Of a stretch of 47,840 bases of DNA, positions 1 through 10,626 are shown one piece after another. Each line of letters opens with the position of its first letter. Position 1 is the stretch's first letter. Below the pieces are notes generated by a model. The model was not told the DNA's origin, made no database searches, and saw nothing but the letters and a program-made list of their open reading frames with translations. The translations under genes were made by a program, and so were the position numbers. Source of the stretch: PALSA-505 sp035308365 (GTDB lineage: Bacteria; Actinomycetota; Actinomycetes; Streptosporangiales; Streptosporangiaceae); assembly GCA_035308365.1 (NCBI GenBank), contig DATGGU010000027.1, forward strand, positions 1 through 47,840. The letters run 5' to 3'.

Positions 1-44
1 CCTTCGGAGGGGCCCGCGCTGGTGGTGGGCGCCACGGTGAGGGC

Positions 45-418
45 GGTCGATCCGGGGTTCGACCGCCACTTGAGGGTGTCGATCCGGGTTTCGTCCGCCT
101 TGGTGGGGAATGGGACGGGTGGTTGGCCTGGGCTGGCGGCCAGGGTGGTCGATCCGGGGTTCGACCGCCACCAGAGGGCGTCGATCCGGGGTCCGACCGC
201 CTTGGTGGGGAACGGGACGGGTGGTCCGCCTGGGCTGGCGGCCAGGGTGGCCGATCCGGGGTTCGACCACCACCAGAGGGCGTCGATCCGGGGTCCGACC
301 GCCTTGGCAGGGTATGGGACGGGTGGTTCGCCTGGGCTGGCGGCCAGGGTGGTCGATCCGGGGGTCGACCGCCACCGGAGGGTGTCGATCCGGGGGTCGA
401 CCGCCTTGGGATGTGAGG
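45..418. repeat. 102-base tandem repeat, about 3.7 copies
   Basis: Units begin at 45, 147, 249 and 351, an exact 102-base spacing; the last copy is incomplete. Each unit carries two short palindromes built on GGTCGA-N8-TCGACC, roughly 35 bases apart, followed by a conserved G-rich stretch ending in GGCGGCCAGGGT. Because 102 is a multiple of three, several frames stay open across the array, but none shows a start with a ribosome binding site or a recognisable domain, so I treat it as non-coding. Confidence 0.9.
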
Positions 419-544
419 TGGGTGTCGATACTGGGAGAGTCTGGGTGGGGGATCGAATCCAGGTAACTGGAAGTTCACCCGGGCTACAAGATCGATATTC
501 TGAAGGAAGCGGACCCCGCTCCAACCACAACCCCAACCCAGGGG

Positions 545-590
545 CCACGGACCCAGGCCGGGAGCCCAGCCACGGACCCAAGCCGGGAGC
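545..590. repeat. Two-copy 21-base direct repeat
   Basis: A 21-base sequence starting CCACGGACCCA occurs at 545-565 and 570-590 with one mismatch and a 25-base period. It sits between the tandem array and the twin-hairpin repeat downstream of tRNA-Leu. No gene is visible here. Confidence 0.75.
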
Positions 591-679
591 GTGGGGGTCC
601 GGGGGGCTCGGCCCCCCGGGGGGAGTAGCGGCCTACGGGAAAGGCGCCCAAAGGGCACCAACCAAGCGAGGCCGGCTCG
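591..679. repeat. Twin-hairpin repeat, copy R1, at the tRNA-Leu 3' end
   Basis: This contains a GC hairpin around 599-622 and a second one, GGCGCCC-AAA-GGGCACC, near 642-658. It ends in GGCCGGCTCGTG, flush against the tRNA 3' end. Related copies occur at 42612-42698 (also flush with a tRNA 3' end) and 40963-41034. Read in the tRNA direction, the two hairpins lie immediately downstream, so a role in tRNA termination or trimming is possible. Confidence 0.8.
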
Positions 680-762
680 TGGGCGAGGAGGGATTTGAAC
701 CCTCACGTCCTTGCGGACACACGGACCTGAACCGTGCGCGTCTGCCGTTCCGCCACCCGCCC
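680..762 (-). tRNA. tRNA-Leu(CAG)
   Basis: The complement folds as a class II tRNA. The acceptor arm GGGCGGG pairs with CTCGCCC, followed by discriminator A. The anticodon stem CACGG/CCGTG holds the loop TTCAGGT, so the anticodon is CAG. A long variable arm (GTCC-GCAA-GGAC) follows, and the T arm is GAGGG-TTCAAAT-CCCTC. The long variable arm fits leucine. CCA is not fully encoded. A tRNA-Leu beside fhaA is also found in Mycobacterium tuberculosis. Confidence 0.96.
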
Positions 763-892
763 GGGCGTGCACGCCAGGAGGACTGAACAGGGGTCCAGTT
801 ACATCCTGTTGGCGACGAGTCAGCGTAGCACGTCCTCGGGTGTGCGGCCCGCAGATACGATCGGAGGCAGATAGGGCGAGGGAGGTACCCCT

Positions 893-1654
893 GTGGGAGT
901 TTTGCAGCGCTTCGAGCAACGGCTCGAGGGTATGGTCGAGGGTGCCTTCGCGCGGGCTTTCAAGTCCGACTTGCAGCCGGTCGAGATTGCCAGCGCGGTG
1001 CAGCGGGAGATGGACGACCGCGCGGCGATCGTGGCCCAGGGCCGCACCCTGGTTCCCAACGACTTCGTGGTGGAGCTCTCCGAGGCCGACAACGATCGCC
1101 TCCAGGTCTACGCTGACAGCCTCGGCGTCGAGCTGGCGAACCTGGCCCGTGAGTATGCCAAGGAGCAGGGCTACTCGTTCGTCGGCCCGGTGCGGATGCG
1201 GTTCGAGGGCGTCGCCGAGCTGACCACCGGCATGTTCCGGATCCGCTCGGGCGTGATCAGGGGCACGACCGTCGAGGGCGGTGAGATCCGCCAGCCCAGC
1301 AGCGACCTGCCCAGGCCGCCGCAGCAGTCCCGGGTGCCCGGCCGGCCACGGCTGCTGGTGTCCGGGCCAGAGCCTGGGCCGGACGGTGCCAGGCAGCGGA
1401 CCTACGAGCTGACCACGCCGGTGACCATGCTGGGGCGGGGCACCGATTGTGATCTACGTCTGGTCGATCCCGGCGTTTCCAGGCATCATGCCGAGCTTCG
1501 AGTAGAAGATGGAGAAGTTGTTCTCGTCGATCTGGGCTCGACGAACGGTACCTTCGTCAACGGCCAGCCGGTCCGGCGGGTGTTGCTGACCGACGGCACG
1601 CGGGTGACGCTCGGCCGGACGACGCTGGTTTTCCGTAACGACGGCAGCTACTGA
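893..1654 (+). CDS. fhaA: FhaA: DUF3662 and FHA-domain phosphothreonine reader
   Basis: This 253-residue cytoplasmic protein has a DUF3662 N-terminal domain (about residues 1-120), a Pro/Arg-rich linker (about 130-160) and a C-terminal FHA domain (about 165-250). The FHA signature residues are present: GRG, SRHH and STNGTFVNG. FhaA binds phosphothreonine on partners of the PknA/PknB kinases and in mycobacteria helps control peptidoglycan precursor export. The GTG at 893 is chosen because GGGAGG lies just upstream (880-885). It is the first gene of a seven-gene operon whose order matches Mycobacterium and Streptomyces. At 253 residues it is much shorter than mycobacterial FhaA (over 500), because the linker is short, as in Streptomyces. 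Confidence 0.95.
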   Translation: MGVLQRFEQRLEGMVEGAFARAFKSDLQPVEIASAVQREMDDRAAIVAQGRTLVPNDFVVELSEADNDRLQVYADSLGVELANLAREYAKEQGYSFVGPVRMRFEGVAELTTGMFRIRSGVIRGTTVEGGEIRQPSSDLPRPPQQSRVPGRPRLLVSGPEPGPDGARQRTYELTTPVTMLGRGTDCDLRLVDPGVSRHHAELRVEDGEVVLVDLGSTNGTFVNGQPVRRVLLTDGTRVTLGRTTLVFRNDGSY

Positions 1655-1700
1655 CCCAGCGCCCAGGCGTAAAGAACCGTGACCGAGGACCGATGACCCG

Positions 1701-2180
1701 ATGAGCTCCCTGACACTTCTCCTCATCAGGCTGGCCTTCCTCGCGATTCTGTGGTTGTTCGTGATCGCGGCGGTAGGAGTGGTGCGCACGGATATGTTCG
1801 GTGCCTCGGCAAAGGGAGGCAAAGCCAAACGCCAGCAGCGCCAGCAGCAGCGCTCCCGGCCCAGCCGCCCGGCACGCGGCGGCCGGTCCGAGGCGCACCG
1901 GCTTCTGGTGACGGCCGGAGCCCTGGCAGGCACCAGCCTGGGCCTGACTGACCAGCAAATAACTGTGGGTCGGGCAAATGATGCCACGCTGGTGCTCAAT
2001 GATGACTACGCTTCGAGCCGACATGCCAGGCTTTTCCCGCAGGACGGTCAGTGGATCGTTGAGGATCTCGGTTCGACCAATGGCACTTACCTCGATCGTC
2101 AGAAGGTGACGCAACCGACCCCGGTGCCTGTCGGCGTGCCTATCCGCATCGGCAAGACCGTTCTGGAATTGCGCAGATGA
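1701..2180 (+). CDS. fhaB: FhaB: membrane-anchored FHA protein
   Basis: This 159-residue protein has one N-terminal membrane segment (about residues 6-26), a basic Gln/Arg-rich linker and a C-terminal FHA domain (about 80-155). The FHA residues GRA, SSRHAR and STNGTYLD are visible. FhaB (FipA in mycobacteria) reads phosphothreonine at the septum and couples PknA/PknB signalling to division and elongation proteins. The ATG at 1701 lies 46 bases after fhaA, with only a weak GAGGA upstream. Its stop sits inside a 15-base direct repeat that runs into the pstP start. Confidence 0.94.
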   Translation: MSSLTLLLIRLAFLAILWLFVIAAVGVVRTDMFGASAKGGKAKRQQRQQQRSRPSRPARGGRSEAHRLLVTAGALAGTSLGLTDQQITVGRANDATLVLNDDYASSRHARLFPQDGQWIVEDLGSTNGTYLDRQKVTQPTPVPVGVPIRIGKTVLELRR

Positions 2181-2195
2181 CACTGGAATGCGCAG

Positions 2196-3755
2196 ATGAC
2201 ACTTGCACTCCGTTATGCGGTCCGCTCGGATGTTGGCCTGCTCCGAGAGGGAAATGAGGACTCGGCGTACGCAGGTCCGCACCTGCTCGCGATCGCCGAT
2301 GGGATGGGTGGTCATGCCGCCGGCGAGGTGGCCAGCGCGGTAGCCATCTCCGCACTGGCCGGCCTGGACGACGACATTCCCGGCATAGACATGCTGGGGG
2401 CGCTCGCCGACGCCGTCGCCAAGGCGAACGCGCGGCTGCATGACATGAGCGCCGCCGACCCGTCGGTCGAGGGCATGGGAACCACGCTGACCGCCATGCT
2501 CTGGTCCGGCCAGAGAATGGCCCTGTGCCATATCGGTGACTCGCGCGCCTACATGCTCCGCGACCGTGATTTCTACCAGATCACCCGCGACCACACCCTG
2601 GTCCAGTCGCTGCTCGATGAGGGCAGGATCAGCGCCGAGGAAGCAGCCAACCATCCGCAACGCTCGCTGATCCTGCGCGCGCTGGACAGCAGGACCGACG
2701 CGGAGCCGGATCTGTCGCTGCGTGAGGTGCTGGCCGGGGACAGGTACCTGCTGTGCTCCGATGGCCTGTCCGATGTGGTCACCGAGGAAACGCTGCACCG
2801 GGCCCTGCTGGCCATCGACGACCCGGACGAGGCGGTCATCCAGCTCGTCGACCTGGCCAACCGGGCCGGCGGCCCGGACAACATCACCTGCATCGTGGCA
2901 GACGTGATAGACAGCGCCACCGCACTGCGGCCACCCACCGAGGTGTCGGTGGTGGCCGGCGCTGCGTCCAACCAGGGCGGCAGGACGGTACCCCGCGCCG
3001 ACACGCCGGCGACCAGGGCGCACCTGCTCACCCAGCCGCAACGGTCACCCGCCGAGTTCGACGGCCGGGATCCCGGCGGGCCGGACGACACCGGGCCCGG
3101 CCACGAACCCGAACCCGAGCACACCTCCAGGCGCTGGCCGATCGTCACCACGATCCTGGTGGTCCTCATTTTGGTCGTGGTCGGCGGCGGCTTCGCGGCC
3201 TGGACCTACACCCAGCGCCAGTACTACGTCGGCGAGTCCAGCGGCCAGGTCGCGATCTTCCGTGGCATCAACCAGAAGGTCGCCGGGATCAGCATGTCCA
3301 GCGTGTACAAGCGGACCGGCATCCAGATCGACCAGGTGACCACCGACGACCGCCAGCAGATCGCCGCCACGATCACCGCGTCCAGCCTGTCCGATGCCAA
3401 CAAGATAGTGACCAGCATCCGGTCCGGCGCCACCACCTGCCAGCAGGACTACGCGGCCCAGCAGCGCTATGCCTCGGCGCAGAAGACCTACGCCCAGCAG
3501 CTCAGTGCCTACCAGGCGGCCAAGCACAGGCGCGGCGCCAAGGTGGGCAAGCCGCCGGTCGCCCCGGTCAAGCCGGCCAGCCTCCCGACGAACTGCCCGC
3601 AGGCTTCCGGCACGGCAGCCAGCAGCGGCGGGACGCCGTCCCCTGGCACCAGCGGCAGCGGCTCACCGTCCAGTCCGGCCCCCACATCGACCCCCGCGAC
3701 CAGCCCTGCCTCGGGTGGCGCCAGCAGATCCTCTGGTGGCGGGTCCGCGTCGTGA
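2196..3755 (+). CDS. pstP: PstP: PP2C-type Ser/Thr phosphatase
   Basis: This 519-residue membrane phosphatase reverses phosphorylation by the kinases encoded downstream. The cytoplasmic PP2C domain (about 1-240) carries the metal-site motifs ADGMGGH, GDSRAYM, CSDGLSD and GGPDN. A linker follows, then one membrane helix (about 312-335) and a 180-residue exported tail rich in Pro, Ser and Thr at its end. The start is ATG 2196. The TGCGCAGATGACACT sequence around it is duplicated at 2170 and 2189; the earlier ATG (2177) is in a different frame. The stop overlaps the next gene by four bases (GTGA), which suggests translational coupling to rodA. Confidence 0.96.
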   Translation: MTLALRYAVRSDVGLLREGNEDSAYAGPHLLAIADGMGGHAAGEVASAVAISALAGLDDDIPGIDMLGALADAVAKANARLHDMSAADPSVEGMGTTLTAMLWSGQRMALCHIGDSRAYMLRDRDFYQITRDHTLVQSLLDEGRISAEEAANHPQRSLILRALDSRTDAEPDLSLREVLAGDRYLLCSDGLSDVVTEETLHRALLAIDDPDEAVIQLVDLANRAGGPDNITCIVADVIDSATALRPPTEVSVVAGAASNQGGRTVPRADTPATRAHLLTQPQRSPAEFDGRDPGGPDDTGPGHEPEPEHTSRRWPIVTTILVVLILVVVGGGFAAWTYTQRQYYVGESSGQVAIFRGINQKVAGISMSSVYKRTGIQIDQVTTDDRQQIAATITASSLSDANKIVTSIRSGATTCQQDYAAQQRYASAQKTYAQQLSAYQAAKHRRGAKVGKPPVAPVKPASLPTNCPQASGTAASSGGTPSPGTSGSGSPSSPAPTSTPATSPASGGASRSSGGGSAS

Positions 3756-5206
3756 GTGCGACCACCACCCAGCCGGGGGCGGGTGCTGGGCTGCCCGGCA
3801 GCCTGGACCAGCCGGTGCCCATGCCACGCAACAGGCGGCGCACCGAGTTGCTGATGCTGATTTTCGCCATCGCGGTGGTGACGTTCGCTTACAGCAACGT
3901 GGGCTTCGGCCTGAAGGGCAAGCTGCCGTCCGGCATGTTCGAATATTGTGGCGGATTCGCGGTACTTGTCATCGTGGCTCATCTTGTGGTGCGCAGGCTC
4001 GCCCCCTGGGCGGACCCGCTGATGCTGCCGCTCGCCGCGCTGCTGAACGGTCTCGGCATCGTGATGATCTACCGGCTGCAGGAGGTCGGGCGCGACGGCA
4101 ACCCCGGCGCCCTATCGGTCCCGATGACCTCGTCGGCCACGACCACGCAGCTCATCTACACCGCCCTCGGCATCGCCGGCTTCGTCGCCGTGCTCGCGCT
4201 GATCAGAGAGCCACGCGTGCTGCAGCGCTACACCTACACGCTCGGCGCACTGGGCCTGTTCCTGTTCGCCCTCCCGGCGATGCTGCCCGCCCGCTTCAGC
4301 GAGGTGCCGGGCACCGCCTCGAAGATCCAGGTGGCGATCGGCGGGTTCAGCCTGCAGCCCGACGAGTTCGCAAAGCTGGCGCTGGCTGTGTTCTTCGCTG
4401 GTTACCTGGTCGCCAAGCGCGATGTGCTCGCGCTGGCCGGCCGCCGCTTCCTTGGCATCGACCTGCCCCGGGCACGCGACCTGGGGCCGGTGCTGATCGC
4501 CTGGGTGGCCAGCCTGCTGGTGCTGTTCCTCGAGTCCGACATTGGCACTGCGGCGCTGTTCTTCGGCCTGTTCGTCGCCATGATCTACATTGCCACGCAG
4601 CGGACGTCCTGGCTGCTCATCGGCGTGAGCCTGTTCGTGGCCGGCTCGCTGGCGGCCAGCAAGCTGTCCAGCCGCGTAGGCGTGCGGTTCGACGTCTGGC
4701 TGCACCCGTTCGCTCCGGGCAACCCGTCCGGCAACGCCTATCAGACCGTGCAGGGGCTGTACGGGATGGGTTTCGGCGGCGTGCTCGGCCGCGGCCTCGG
4801 TGGTGGCCAGCCGTACTGGACACCGCTGGTGCAGAGCGACTTCATCGTCACCGCGTTCGGTGAGGAGATCGGGCTGACCGGCCTGATGGCGTTGCTGATC
4901 ATCTACGGCCTTATCGTGCAGCGCGGGCTGCGCGCGGCCATCTCGGTCCGCGACCCGTTCGCCAAGCTGCTGGCCGGTGGGCTCGCATTCGCGCTCGCGC
5001 TGCAGGTGTTCGTGATCGTGGGCGGCGTGACCAGGCTCATACCGCTCACCGGCATCACCACTCCGTTCCTGTCCCAGGGTGGCTCGTCGCTGGTGGCAAG
5101 CTGGATGCTGATCGCGGTGCTGATACGGGTCAGCGACACGGCGCGCCGCCCGCCACCACAGGCCATACAGGACGAAGGCATGACACAGGTGGTGAGAATC
5201 CGTTGA
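3752..5206 (+). CDS. rodA: RodA: SEDS-family peptidoglycan glycosyltransferase
   Basis: This 484-residue polytopic protein of the FtsW/RodA/SpoVE family polymerises lipid II into glycan strands. Many hydrophobic helices follow a 40-residue hydrophilic N terminus. Conserved SEDS stretches are visible: LQPDEFAKL, ESDIGTA, QGLYGMGFGG and AFGEEIGL. The GTG at 3752 overlaps the pstP stop and is in frame with the whole protein; a later ATG (3824) is possible but would lose the overlap. The stop overlaps the TTG of pbpA. A SEDS polymerase followed by its class B PBP partner fits the usual elongation pair. Confidence 0.95.
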   Translation: MSATTTQPGAGAGLPGSLDQPVPMPRNRRRTELLMLIFAIAVVTFAYSNVGFGLKGKLPSGMFEYCGGFAVLVIVAHLVVRRLAPWADPLMLPLAALLNGLGIVMIYRLQEVGRDGNPGALSVPMTSSATTTQLIYTALGIAGFVAVLALIREPRVLQRYTYTLGALGLFLFALPAMLPARFSEVPGTASKIQVAIGGFSLQPDEFAKLALAVFFAGYLVAKRDVLALAGRRFLGIDLPRARDLGPVLIAWVASLLVLFLESDIGTAALFFGLFVAMIYIATQRTSWLLIGVSLFVAGSLAASKLSSRVGVRFDVWLHPFAPGNPSGNAYQTVQGLYGMGFGGVLGRGLGGGQPYWTPLVQSDFIVTAFGEEIGLTGLMALLIIYGLIVQRGLRAAISVRDPFAKLLAGGLAFALALQVFVIVGGVTRLIPLTGITTPFLSQGGSSLVASWMLIAVLIRVSDTARRPPPQAIQDEGMTQVVRIR

Positions 5207-6672
5207 ACCGCGCACTGCGCCGCATCTCCCTGGCCTGCCTGGTGATGTTCGTCGCGCTGCTGATCAACGTGAACTACCTGCAGGGCTTCCAGTCCAACAG
5301 CCTGGCCAGCGAGCCCAACAACAGCCGCGCCTTCGCCCAGAAGTACCAGTACCAGCGCGGCCCGATCACCACCGCGGACGGGGTCACGATCGCCGCGTCC
5401 AAACCGGTCGGCGGAGTCTACAAGTATCAGCGCTACTACACCGACGGCCCGGTGTACGCGCCGGTGACCGGCTACGACTCGATCTTCGGGTCTACCGGGG
5501 TTGAGGCGGCCGAGGACAGGCTGCTGAACGGGACCGACCCCAAGCTCACCGTCCGCAACCTGATCGACCTGATCACCGGCAAGCCGCAGGCGGGCGCGAG
5601 TGTTCAGCTCACCATCAACTCCAAGGCGCAGCAGGCGGCCTGGAACGGGCTCAAGGCCATGGGCAAGCCGGGCGCCGTGGTGGCGCTCAACCCGCAGACC
5701 GGCGCGATCCTGGCCATGGCCTCCTACCCCAGCTACAACCCGAACGTGTACACCACGTTCGACGGGACGCAGCTCGACAAGGCCGACAAGGCGTTGCGGC
5801 AGAACCCGGCCCAGCCGCTACTGAACCGGGCCATCAACGACACCTTCCCGCCGGGCTCGACCTTCAAGATCGTGACCAGCTCCACGGCGTTCGGCACCGG
5901 CCGCTTCAACCCGAACTCTTCGGTGTACGCGCCCAACCAACTCAGCCTGCCGGGCACCACCAACAAGCTGATCAACGACAGCGGCGAAACGTGCGGCAAC
6001 GGCAGCGGGCACGTCCCGTTGATCGACGCGTTCGCCCAGTCCTGCAACACCGTGTTCGGCAACCTCGGTTTGCATCTGGGCAGTTCCGCGCTCAAGGCGC
6101 AGGCGGACAAGTTCGGCTTCAACGATCCGCACCTGACCATTCCGATGCCGGTATCGCCAAGTGCATTCCCGCTGCTCAACAACCCGGACTACACCGCCTA
6201 CTCGGCGATCGGCCAGTTCGACGACCAGGTGACCCCGCTGCAGGAGGCCATGCTCTCCGCGGCTATCGGCAACGGCGGCAAGCTGATGCGGCCCTACCTG
6301 GTACAGAGCGTCAAGGCCGCCGACCTTACCGTGGTCGCGCAGGCTACGCCGACCGTGCTCAGCCAGGCGGTGAGCCCGGGCACCGCCAACCAGGTCAAGA
6401 GCATGATGGTCCAGGTCGTGCAGGCGCCGTTCGGCACCGCGAACGGGATCCCCGGCATCCACAACCTCAGCATCGCCGCCAAGACCGGTACCGCCCAGAA
6501 CACGATCAACTTCGGCCTCGACGACGCGGTGTTCACCGCATTCTCACCTGTGGCCAACCCAAACATCGCCGTCGGCGTCGTGATAAAGGGTGGAGGTTAC
6601 GGTGCGGCGGCGGCGGGCCCGATCGCCGTGCAAGTGATCAAGGCATATCAGGCATATCTGGGGCGGACGTGA
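5203..6672 (+). CDS. pbpA: PbpA: class B penicillin-binding protein
   Basis: This 489-residue transpeptidase cross-links peptidoglycan made by RodA. One N-terminal membrane helix (about 6-26) is followed by a dimerisation/linker region and a transpeptidase domain from about residue 140. The catalytic triad motifs are visible: STFK (active Ser), SCN and KTG (in AKTGTAQ). The start is TTG 5203 in the TTGA overlap with the rodA stop. The length is close to M. tuberculosis PbpA (491). The stop overlaps the following kinase gene by four bases. Confidence 0.96.
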   Translation: MNRALRRISLACLVMFVALLINVNYLQGFQSNSLASEPNNSRAFAQKYQYQRGPITTADGVTIAASKPVGGVYKYQRYYTDGPVYAPVTGYDSIFGSTGVEAAEDRLLNGTDPKLTVRNLIDLITGKPQAGASVQLTINSKAQQAAWNGLKAMGKPGAVVALNPQTGAILAMASYPSYNPNVYTTFDGTQLDKADKALRQNPAQPLLNRAINDTFPPGSTFKIVTSSTAFGTGRFNPNSSVYAPNQLSLPGTTNKLINDSGETCGNGSGHVPLIDAFAQSCNTVFGNLGLHLGSSALKAQADKFGFNDPHLTIPMPVSPSAFPLLNNPDYTAYSAIGQFDDQVTPLQEAMLSAAIGNGGKLMRPYLVQSVKAADLTVVAQATPTVLSQAVSPGTANQVKSMMVQVVQAPFGTANGIPGIHNLSIAAKTGTAQNTINFGLDDAVFTAFSPVANPNIAVGVVIKGGGYGAAAAGPIAVQVIKAYQAYLGRT

Positions 6673-8486
6673 CCGACAGACCGGAGAAGGCTGTGGCGCA
6701 GCCCGGGACTCCCGGGCCCGGGCCGGCCGAGCCCGCCGTCGCGGCTGCCCAGGCCGGGGAGACAGCCGAAGGGACCACCGCGCCCGCGACCGCGCCGATC
6801 CAGCCGGTCACCACCACCCGGCAATCCCCCGATCCCGGCGAACCGGCCGAGCCCACCGATACAGCCGCGCCCCACGATACAGCCGCCCCTGGCGAACCGG
6901 CCGATTCCAGCGAACCAGCCGAGCCCACCAATACCGGGCAGCCCTCGGCCCCCGTAGCGGAGGCCACCGGCGCGGACGCTCCGGTGGCGGACGTCCCCGC
7001 CCCGGCTGAGGCAGATTCGCCGCCGCTCGGCGCCGCCGGATTGCCAGAGCAGAAACTCCCTGACGGTGCACTGCTCAGCGGCCGCTACCGGCTGGACTCC
7101 CGGATAGCGGCCGGAGGCATGGGTGAGGTCTGGCGGGCCACCGATGAACTGCTCGGCAGGCCGGTGGCGGTCAAGCTGCTGTCCGCCAGGCACGCCGCTG
7201 ACGAACAGTTCCGCACCCGGTTCCGGGCCGAGGCGCGCTACGCGGCGTCCCTGTCGCACCCGGGTATCGCCCAGGTCTTCGACTACGGCGAATCGGAGGC
7301 CGACGGTGACGGCGCGGCGCCCCGCGCCGCTTACCTGGTCATGGAGCTTGTCGAGGGTGAGGCGCTGTCGGCGACCATCGCCCGCGACGCCCCGATGCCC
7401 GCCGGAAAAGTCCTGGACCTGGTCGCCCAGGCGGCCAGGGCGCTGGCCGCCGCGCACGCGGCCGGGATCGTGCATCGCGACATCAAGCCTGGCAACCTGC
7501 TGATCAGGCCGGATGGCCAGGTGAAGATCACCGACTTCGGGATCGCCCGGGCCGCGGTCGCCGCCAAGCTGACCCAGACCGGCATGGTCATGGGCACCGC
7601 GCGGTATGTCTCGCCGGAGCAGGCAAGCGCTCGCCCGGTCACCGCGGCCAGCGACATCTATTCGCTCGGCGTGGTGGCCTACGAATGCCTGGCCGGCCAG
7701 CCCCCGTTCACCGCGGAGGCGCCGATCGCACTGGCCCTCGCGCACGTCAGCACCCCGCCCCCTGCGTTGCCTACCAGCGTTCCGCCGCAGGTCGCAGTGC
7801 TGGTCGGGCAGATGCTCGCCAAGGAACCCACCGACCGCCCGGCCAGCGCCGAGGTGGTCGCCGACCGGGCCACCGCCCTGCTGGGCGCGGCGCCGGCGGA
7901 ATCGCTCACCGGGGAGGCCGGCGACGGCGCCGGCCCGTGGATCATCGGATCGGCCGAGCTGGCCAGCCCGGCGGCCTGGTTCTCCGACCCCAGCCCGACC
8001 ACCCCGGTGCCGCACACGGGCACCGCGCCCATTCCCGGGATACCGGCCCAGCGCACCGGCCCGCGGCGCGTGACCGGAGTGCTGGCGGCCGCGGCGGTGC
8101 TGATCGCGATCATCGCGGCCGGAACGATCGCCCTCCTGGCCGCCAGCAGGCACCCGGCGGTCAGCACCCCCCGCGGGGGTGACCTGGCGACCCACCAGGT
8201 CAAGCGGCCGTCGCGGCGTCCCACCCAGACGTCGCAGGTGCCCATCGCGAACACGTCCCCGGCCCAGCCGGTAACCTCATCGATCACCACCACGCCGGAT
8301 ACGTCGCCGTCCCCGACCGGGTCGCCAAGCACTAGCCCGAGCCCAACCTCGCCCAGCACGAGCCCCTCGTCCCCCACGACGCCGCCGACCACCCCGCCGA
8401 CGACACCGCCAACGACCTCACCGACTCCGTCGTCGGCAGAGCAAGGCATCCTCCGGATTCCGAACACGATCATGCAGGACGGGTAG
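6669..8486 (+). CDS. pknA: PknA-type transmembrane Ser/Thr protein kinase
   Basis: This 605-residue kinase starts at GTG 6669, overlapping the pbpA stop (GTGA). Residues 1-125 are a low-complexity Pro/Ala/Glu extension, unusual for PknA, which normally starts at the kinase domain. The kinase domain (about 130-400) has AAGGMGEVW (glycine loop), VAVKLL (Lys), HRDIKPGN (catalytic loop), DFGIA and the activation-loop TGMVMGTARYVSPEQ. A single membrane helix lies near 475-495, followed by an exported Thr/Ser/Pro tail without PASTA domains. The name rests on operon position and lack of PASTA. Likely targets are cell-division and cell-wall proteins such as FhaB and CrgA. Confidence 0.9.
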   Translation: MTDRPEKAVAQPGTPGPGPAEPAVAAAQAGETAEGTTAPATAPIQPVTTTRQSPDPGEPAEPTDTAAPHDTAAPGEPADSSEPAEPTNTGQPSAPVAEATGADAPVADVPAPAEADSPPLGAAGLPEQKLPDGALLSGRYRLDSRIAAGGMGEVWRATDELLGRPVAVKLLSARHAADEQFRTRFRAEARYAASLSHPGIAQVFDYGESEADGDGAAPRAAYLVMELVEGEALSATIARDAPMPAGKVLDLVAQAARALAAAHAAGIVHRDIKPGNLLIRPDGQVKITDFGIARAAVAAKLTQTGMVMGTARYVSPEQASARPVTAASDIYSLGVVAYECLAGQPPFTAEAPIALALAHVSTPPPALPTSVPPQVAVLVGQMLAKEPTDRPASAEVVADRATALLGAAPAESLTGEAGDGAGPWIIGSAELASPAAWFSDPSPTTPVPHTGTAPIPGIPAQRTGPRRVTGVLAAAAVLIAIIAAGTIALLAASRHPAVSTPRGGDLATHQVKRPSRRPTQTSQVPIANTSPAQPVTSSITTTPDTSPSPTGSPSTSPSPTSPSTSPSSPTTPPTTPPTTPPTTSPTPSSAEQGILRIPNTIMQDG

Positions 8487-8490
8487 GAAA

Positions 8491-10287
<1,797 letters not shown>

Positions 10288-10296
10288 CGTAACATG

Positions 10297-10330
10297 AGGG
10301 GCTGCCCCGGTCCGGACCGGGGCAGCCCCT
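10297..10330 (+). terminator. Operon terminator after pknB
   Basis: A perfect 17+17-base inverted repeat (10297-10313 with 10314-10330, arm AGGGGCTGCCCCGGTCC) lies ten bases after the pknB stop. There is no U tract, as is common for actinomycete terminators. Confidence 0.85.
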
Positions 10331-10497
10331 TCACACATGGGACAGCCCGGCCACTCAGCTTCTGATCTGCTTGCGTTCGGCATTTGCTCAACTTCTGATA
10401 ACCGCTGGAGCCGGATCGGCTCTGCGGCGAACGGACAAGCCCAAAGATCATCAGAATTGCGCGAATTTCTGTGCCGCCGAAAGCCTTGCCAGGCGAT

Positions 10498-10513
10498 GTT
10501 ACGTAGAAGTAAC
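10498..10513. promoter_or_regulatory. Candidate operator, TAC-N6-GTAAC site 1
   Basis: GTTAC-GTAGAA-GTAAC is a 5-base-arm palindrome 113 bases before the first secreted-protein gene. It fits the TAC-N6-GTAAC pattern shared with sites at 13196, 14113, 14961 and 17449. The rest of the 10331-10626 gap shows no gene; TTGCCA at 10486 could be a -35 box. Confidence 0.55.
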
Positions 10514-10626
10514 GTACTCGCGGGTAGGCAAACCAGCTAGACCCGGACAAACTACCTGATATGGGGCTAAACCAGCCGTCGGTCAGGGATCCGGTGCCCA
10601 CATCGATTCAGAGAGGATCGGGCAGT

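Noticed and set aside
45..418. CRISPR array
   Set aside because: Units are 102 bases with no alternation of constant repeat and unique spacer, and no cas genes are nearby.
22..786. Long open frames across the tandem array on the plus strand
   Set aside because: They exist because the repeat period is a multiple of three; there is no ribosome site or domain, and the end of one frame runs antisense through the tRNA gene.
1557..3041. Long minus-strand frame opposite fhaB and pstP
   Set aside because: It is antisense to two clear genes and has no recognisable product; high GC makes such frames common.
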